Under the pieces are notes generated by a model. That model was not told the origin of the DNA. It did not search any database and saw only the letters and a list, made by a program, of their open reading frames with translations. DNA of 8,759 nucleotides. Source: Planctomycetota bacterium (lineage in GTDB: Bacteria; Planctomycetota; UBA8742; SKZP01). The DNA is taken from contig SKZP01000550.1 in assembly GCA_007127275.1 (NCBI GenBank), positions 1 to 8,759 on the forward strand, written 5' to 3'. Shown here in pieces: positions 6,644 through 8,759 of the stretch (position 1 is its first letter; every line of letters begins with the position of its first letter). The position numbers were made by a program, and so were the translations under genes.

Positions 6644-6783
6644 ACCCCCGTGCAACGGCACCCCAGGCGCTGGTGGACGGCGGAACCGCATTCTCCGCGG
6701 GATTCACACGCACAGGCGGTGCCGAGCGTTGACAGCTACCTTTTGAGCGCCCGGCAGGGGAAACACCTGGCGTGCACAACCCC

Positions 6784-6793
6784 GGGGGGGGGG
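6784..6793 (+). repeat. Homopolymer of ten G in the ribosome-binding region
   Basis: Ten consecutive G (preceded by four C at 6780-6783) end seven bases before ATG 6801, exactly where a Shine-Dalgarno sequence should be; no other purine-rich site is available. Tracts of this length are slippage-prone, so the spacing or strength of the site could vary between cells. An assembly or read-length error in the run is also possible. Confidence 0.8.
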
Positions 6794-6800
6794 AACGGCA

Positions 6801-7268
6801 ATGGCACAGCAATCTAGACGTAACGGCAGTTCGAGTGCAAGCGCCAGCAGCACAGCCAGCGCGAGCGCCAGCGGCACTCATTCCCGTGCCGACCGTCGCT
6901 TTAAAGATCCGCAGGCGGCGCCGGCAATTGTCAGCGAAAAGCGCCTGACGTTCTTTTTGCCGGAAGAGACGTTTCGGATGCTGCGCTTTCAAACCGGTTT
7001 CTTCCAAGTTGCCAACTCGCAACAAGGCCGCGAGCAAGAGGGCGAGGAATTTCCCGAGACCCCATCGGCATTGGTCCGCGAAGCGATCAACTACTGGCTC
7101 GACCAGTTCCGTGCACCCGAGGAGCGCAGTCGAAGTGAGCGCGAGTGGAAGCAACGCATTGCGCACTTGCGTGCCACGTTGGAGCGCTTTGGTGGCACCG
7201 CGGCCCTCGCCGCGGAACCCGCGCACGCCAAAGGCAGCGGCAACAAGCGCACCCGCAGCGCCGGTTGA
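6801..7268 (+). CDS. Ribbon-helix-helix-type DNA-binding protein with inserted loop
   Basis: The 155-residue product begins with a low-complexity Ser/Ala segment (10-28). A CopG/MetJ-like RHH core follows: beta strand 'EKRLTFFLPEE' (46-56), helix A 'ETFRMLRFQTG' (56-66) and helix B 'TPSALVREAINYWLDQF' (87-103), the latter being very typical of RHH helix 2. Instead of the usual short turn, about 20 polar residues (67-86, Gln/Glu-rich) separate the two helices. A charged helix (105-130) and a basic, Ala/Gly-rich tail end the protein. RHH proteins dimerise and insert the paired strand into the major groove, so a transcription or replicon regulator role is inferred; the target is unknown. There is no adjacent toxin gene, which argues against a toxin-antitoxin pair. 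The start ATG follows the G-run; the gene converges on the AAA-M41 gene. Confidence 0.75.
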   Translation: MAQQSRRNGSSSASASSTASASASGTHSRADRRFKDPQAAPAIVSEKRLTFFLPEETFRMLRFQTGFFQVANSQQGREQEGEEFPETPSALVREAINYWLDQFRAPEERSRSEREWKQRIAHLRATLERFGGTAALAAEPAHAKGSGNKRTRSAG

Positions 7269-7323
7269 ATGCAGCGCGGCTCACAGCGGCTTCCGAAGTC
7301 GTTGCAGACACACGCGCATACGC

Positions 7324-7343
7324 CCACGGGCGGCGGCCCGTGG
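7324..7343. terminator. GC-rich hairpin between convergent genes
   Basis: CCACGGGC (7324-7331) and GCCCGTGG (7336-7343) form a perfect 8-base-pair stem with a GGCG tetraloop. It lies between the stop of the RHH gene (7268) and the stop of the minus-strand protease gene (7380), where a bidirectional terminator is expected. There is no T-run on either side. Confidence 0.55.
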
Positions 7344-7379
7344 CCGCTCAACGCTCGGAACGAATCCAAGCAAGCCCCG

Positions 7380-8759
7380 TTACCCGTCGTCCTCGTCGTC
7401 TTGCTTGTCTTTGCGGGCCGCTTCCAATTGCTCGCGGCGCTCTTTCCAGGTTAGCGCCTTTTGGTTGGCGGCCTCCGGCAGCAGGTCTTTGAAGTCGTCG
7501 CGGCCTAGTTCCTTCTTGTCGAGCAGACGCTTGGCAATCTCGTCGACGAGGTGCTTGTGCTCGCTCAACAGCTTGTGGGCGCGGGCGTACTCTTCCTCGA
7601 GAATGCGGTCGACGCCACGGTCCACCTTGTCCAGAAGTTCCTGCGAGACGGGGAACTGGTCGCGCGACTCCAGGTGGCTCCAGAAACTGCGCAGCAACAT
7701 GGGCACATTGTAACCCAGCTCGCCGAGTGGCCCGGGTAGCGCCTCGCCGCCTTCCTCGCTGCCACGGGCCGGGGCCATCCCGTGGACCATCACCATGGCG
7801 CGGGCGGCACGGGTGGCCATGTCGAAGTCGAAGGCCGCACCGCCGCTGACCGTGCCGAAACTGATTTGTTCGGCGACGCGGCCGCCGTAGAGCGAGCAGA
7901 TCACCGCACGGATTTCCGCTTCCGTTTGCACGAAGGCGTTGAGCGGGTCGGCCGGCTTGGTGAAGAAGCGGGAGATCTCCGCATCCTCGTCGTCGCCGTC
8001 CAGCGTGATCTTTTCCGTCGGCGGATGATCCGGCAACAGCTCTTGCAACACGGCGTGGCCGGCCTCGTGCACGGCAATCACGCGCAACTCGTCCTCGTTG
8101 GGGTCCTGACGCTCGCCGAGGAAGGTTTTCATGACGCGCTGGATCATGCGGTCGCTGACCGCGGCATCTTGTTGGCCGGGGTGCTTGCGCAGCATCTCGC
8201 GCTTGAGGGCCTTCATGATGGAGTAGATGTGATCCCCCGTGAAGCGGTGGCCGCTGTGGCGGTCGGCCCAGCCGCGGGTCTTGCGTACGAGCGTCTCGAC
8301 TTGCTCGTCGCTAAGCGTGAGCTTGAGTTTGTCGCGGTAGAGCTTGAAGATGGCTTCGCGGTCGAGGTCGTGCGGGTTGTCGACGAGGAGCTTTAGCTCG
8401 AAGCGCCCGGGGCGTAACAGCGCGGGGTCGAGGCTGGCCGCGAAGTTCGTCGTGCCGACGACGAAGACAAGCTCGTCGCTGCGGAAGCCGTCCATCTCGG
8501 TGAGCAACTGATTGACCGTCGAGTGGCTAGCCTCGTGCACAATGCCGCGGTCGCGCGCCGGCGCAATGGAGTCAATCTCGTCGAAGACAATTACGCTGGG
8601 GGCGGAGCGCCGAGCCTGGGCGAAGATACGCCGCAAGTTCTCCTCGGTCTCGCCGAGCCACTTCGACTTGATCTCCGGGCCACTCACCACGATCACCGTC
8701 GCGTTGAGCTCGGTCGCGAGGCTTTTTGCGAACAGCGTCTTCCCCGTGCCCGCGGGGCC
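7380..8759 (-). CDS. AAA+ ATPase/M41 zinc metalloprotease, FtsH-related (5' end beyond window)
   Basis: The frame is open at the right edge; 459 residues and the TAA stop are present, and the N-terminus is missing. Numbering from the edge, Walker A is 'GPAGTGKT' (1-8), the pore-loop region 'KSKWLGETEENLRRIF' (31-46), Walker B 'VIVFDEID' (56-63), sensor 1 'GTTN' (102-105) and the arginine fingers Arg116/Arg119 ('LLRPGRF'). The peptidase follows: zinc motif HEAGH (231-235), 'LYGGRVAEQISFG' (290-302) and 'FDFDMATRAARAMVMVHGM' (310-328), whose Asp311 fits the third zinc ligand. The tail is highly charged. Such enzymes unfold proteins with ATP and degrade them. Unusual points are a Cdc48/katanin-like 'KWLGE' pore loop where FtsH has 'FVG', and loss of the 'PRG.ALG' stretch after HEAGH, replaced by an acidic segment (253-261). 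Whether it is membrane-anchored cannot be seen here, so I do not call it ftsH. Confidence 0.9.
   Translation of the reverse strand, partial: GPAGTGKTLFAKSLATELNATVIVVSGPEIKSKWLGETEENLRRIFAQARRSAPSVIVFDEIDSIAPARDRGIVHEASHSTVNQLLTEMDGFRSDELVFVVGTTNFAASLDPALLRPGRFELKLLVDNPHDLDREAIFKLYRDKLKLTLSDEQVETLVRKTRGWADRHSGHRFTGDHIYSIMKALKREMLRKHPGQQDAAVSDRMIQRVMKTFLGERQDPNEDELRVIAVHEAGHAVLQELLPDHPPTEKITLDGDDEDAEISRFFTKPADPLNAFVQTEAEIRAVICSLYGGRVAEQISFGTVSGGAAFDFDMATRAARAMVMVHGMAPARGSEEGGEALPGPLGELGYNVPMLLRSFWSHLESRDQFPVSQELLDKVDRGVDRILEEEYARAHKLLSEHKHLVDEIAKRLLDKKELGRDDFKDLLPEAANQKALTWKERREQLEAARKDKQDDEDDG

Larger units (their letters stand above)
6488..6800. other. AT-rich island and leader before the RHH gene
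   Basis: No gene is seen. Bases about 6570-6616 are strikingly AT-rich compared with the rest of the window and include a small inverted repeat, TATGT (6580-6584) / ACATA (6589-6593), that could be an operator. Downstream are two similar blocks, TACCCCCCGTG (6622-6632) and TACCCCCGTG (6643-6652), and then a run of ten G just before the next start codon. Confidence 0.45.

Noticed and set aside
6729..6734. Perfect -35 hexamer TTGACA before the RHH gene
   Set aside because: No acceptable -10 sequence at 16-18 bases downstream; the region there is GC-rich.
7782..8396. Plus-strand open frame of 204 codons
   Set aside because: It is antisense to the AAA-M41 gene, including the zinc motif.

Overview
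The window is GC-rich bacterial chromosomal DNA with no tRNA, rRNA or CRISPR array. It holds five genes that look intact or are cut only by the window edge: a membrane-anchored PA14/TIG surface protein, a XerC/XerD-type tyrosine recombinase, an uncharacterised helical protein, the RecJ exonuclease and a ribbon-helix-helix (RHH) type protein. A sixth, an AAA+/M41 metalloprotease, is cut by the right edge. There is also one decayed secreted-protein gene. Gene style (PA14/TIG surface protein, several broken or orphan secreted proteins, unusual AAA-M41 enzyme, long GC-rich spacers) would fit a planctomycete or a myxococcal/bradymonad-like lineage. This is an impression; no marker gene here settles it.

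Left part (1-2582): the PA14/TIG gene runs leftwards off the edge and is divergent from xerC. The spacer between them contains a tandem/inverted GC-rich repeat and a good sigma70-like promoter for xerC. Directly behind xerC lies a palindrome with a 7-base centre.

Middle (2583-4709): this is accessory-looking ground. A short secreted-protein gene appears broken twice, by a frame change after the start and by an in-frame amber codon. Its homology-like part ends at a small inverted repeat that may mark an insertion. A minus-strand gene of unknown function (weakly like the Imm-5-like immunity family) follows, then a 492-base divergent spacer leading to recJ.

Right part (4710-8759): recJ has all its metal-binding motifs and ends at a hairpin. 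An AT-rich island with a promoter-like element precedes the RHH gene, whose ribosome-binding region contains a run of ten G. That gene converges, through a strong GC hairpin, on the AAA-M41 gene. The protease is the most interesting item: its ATPase half carries a Cdc48/katanin-like pore loop, while its C-terminal half is an M41 (FtsH-type) zinc peptidase.

xerC and recJ are both DNA-processing genes but are not in an operon. No single multi-gene system is evident; most genes have their own spacer and orientation.
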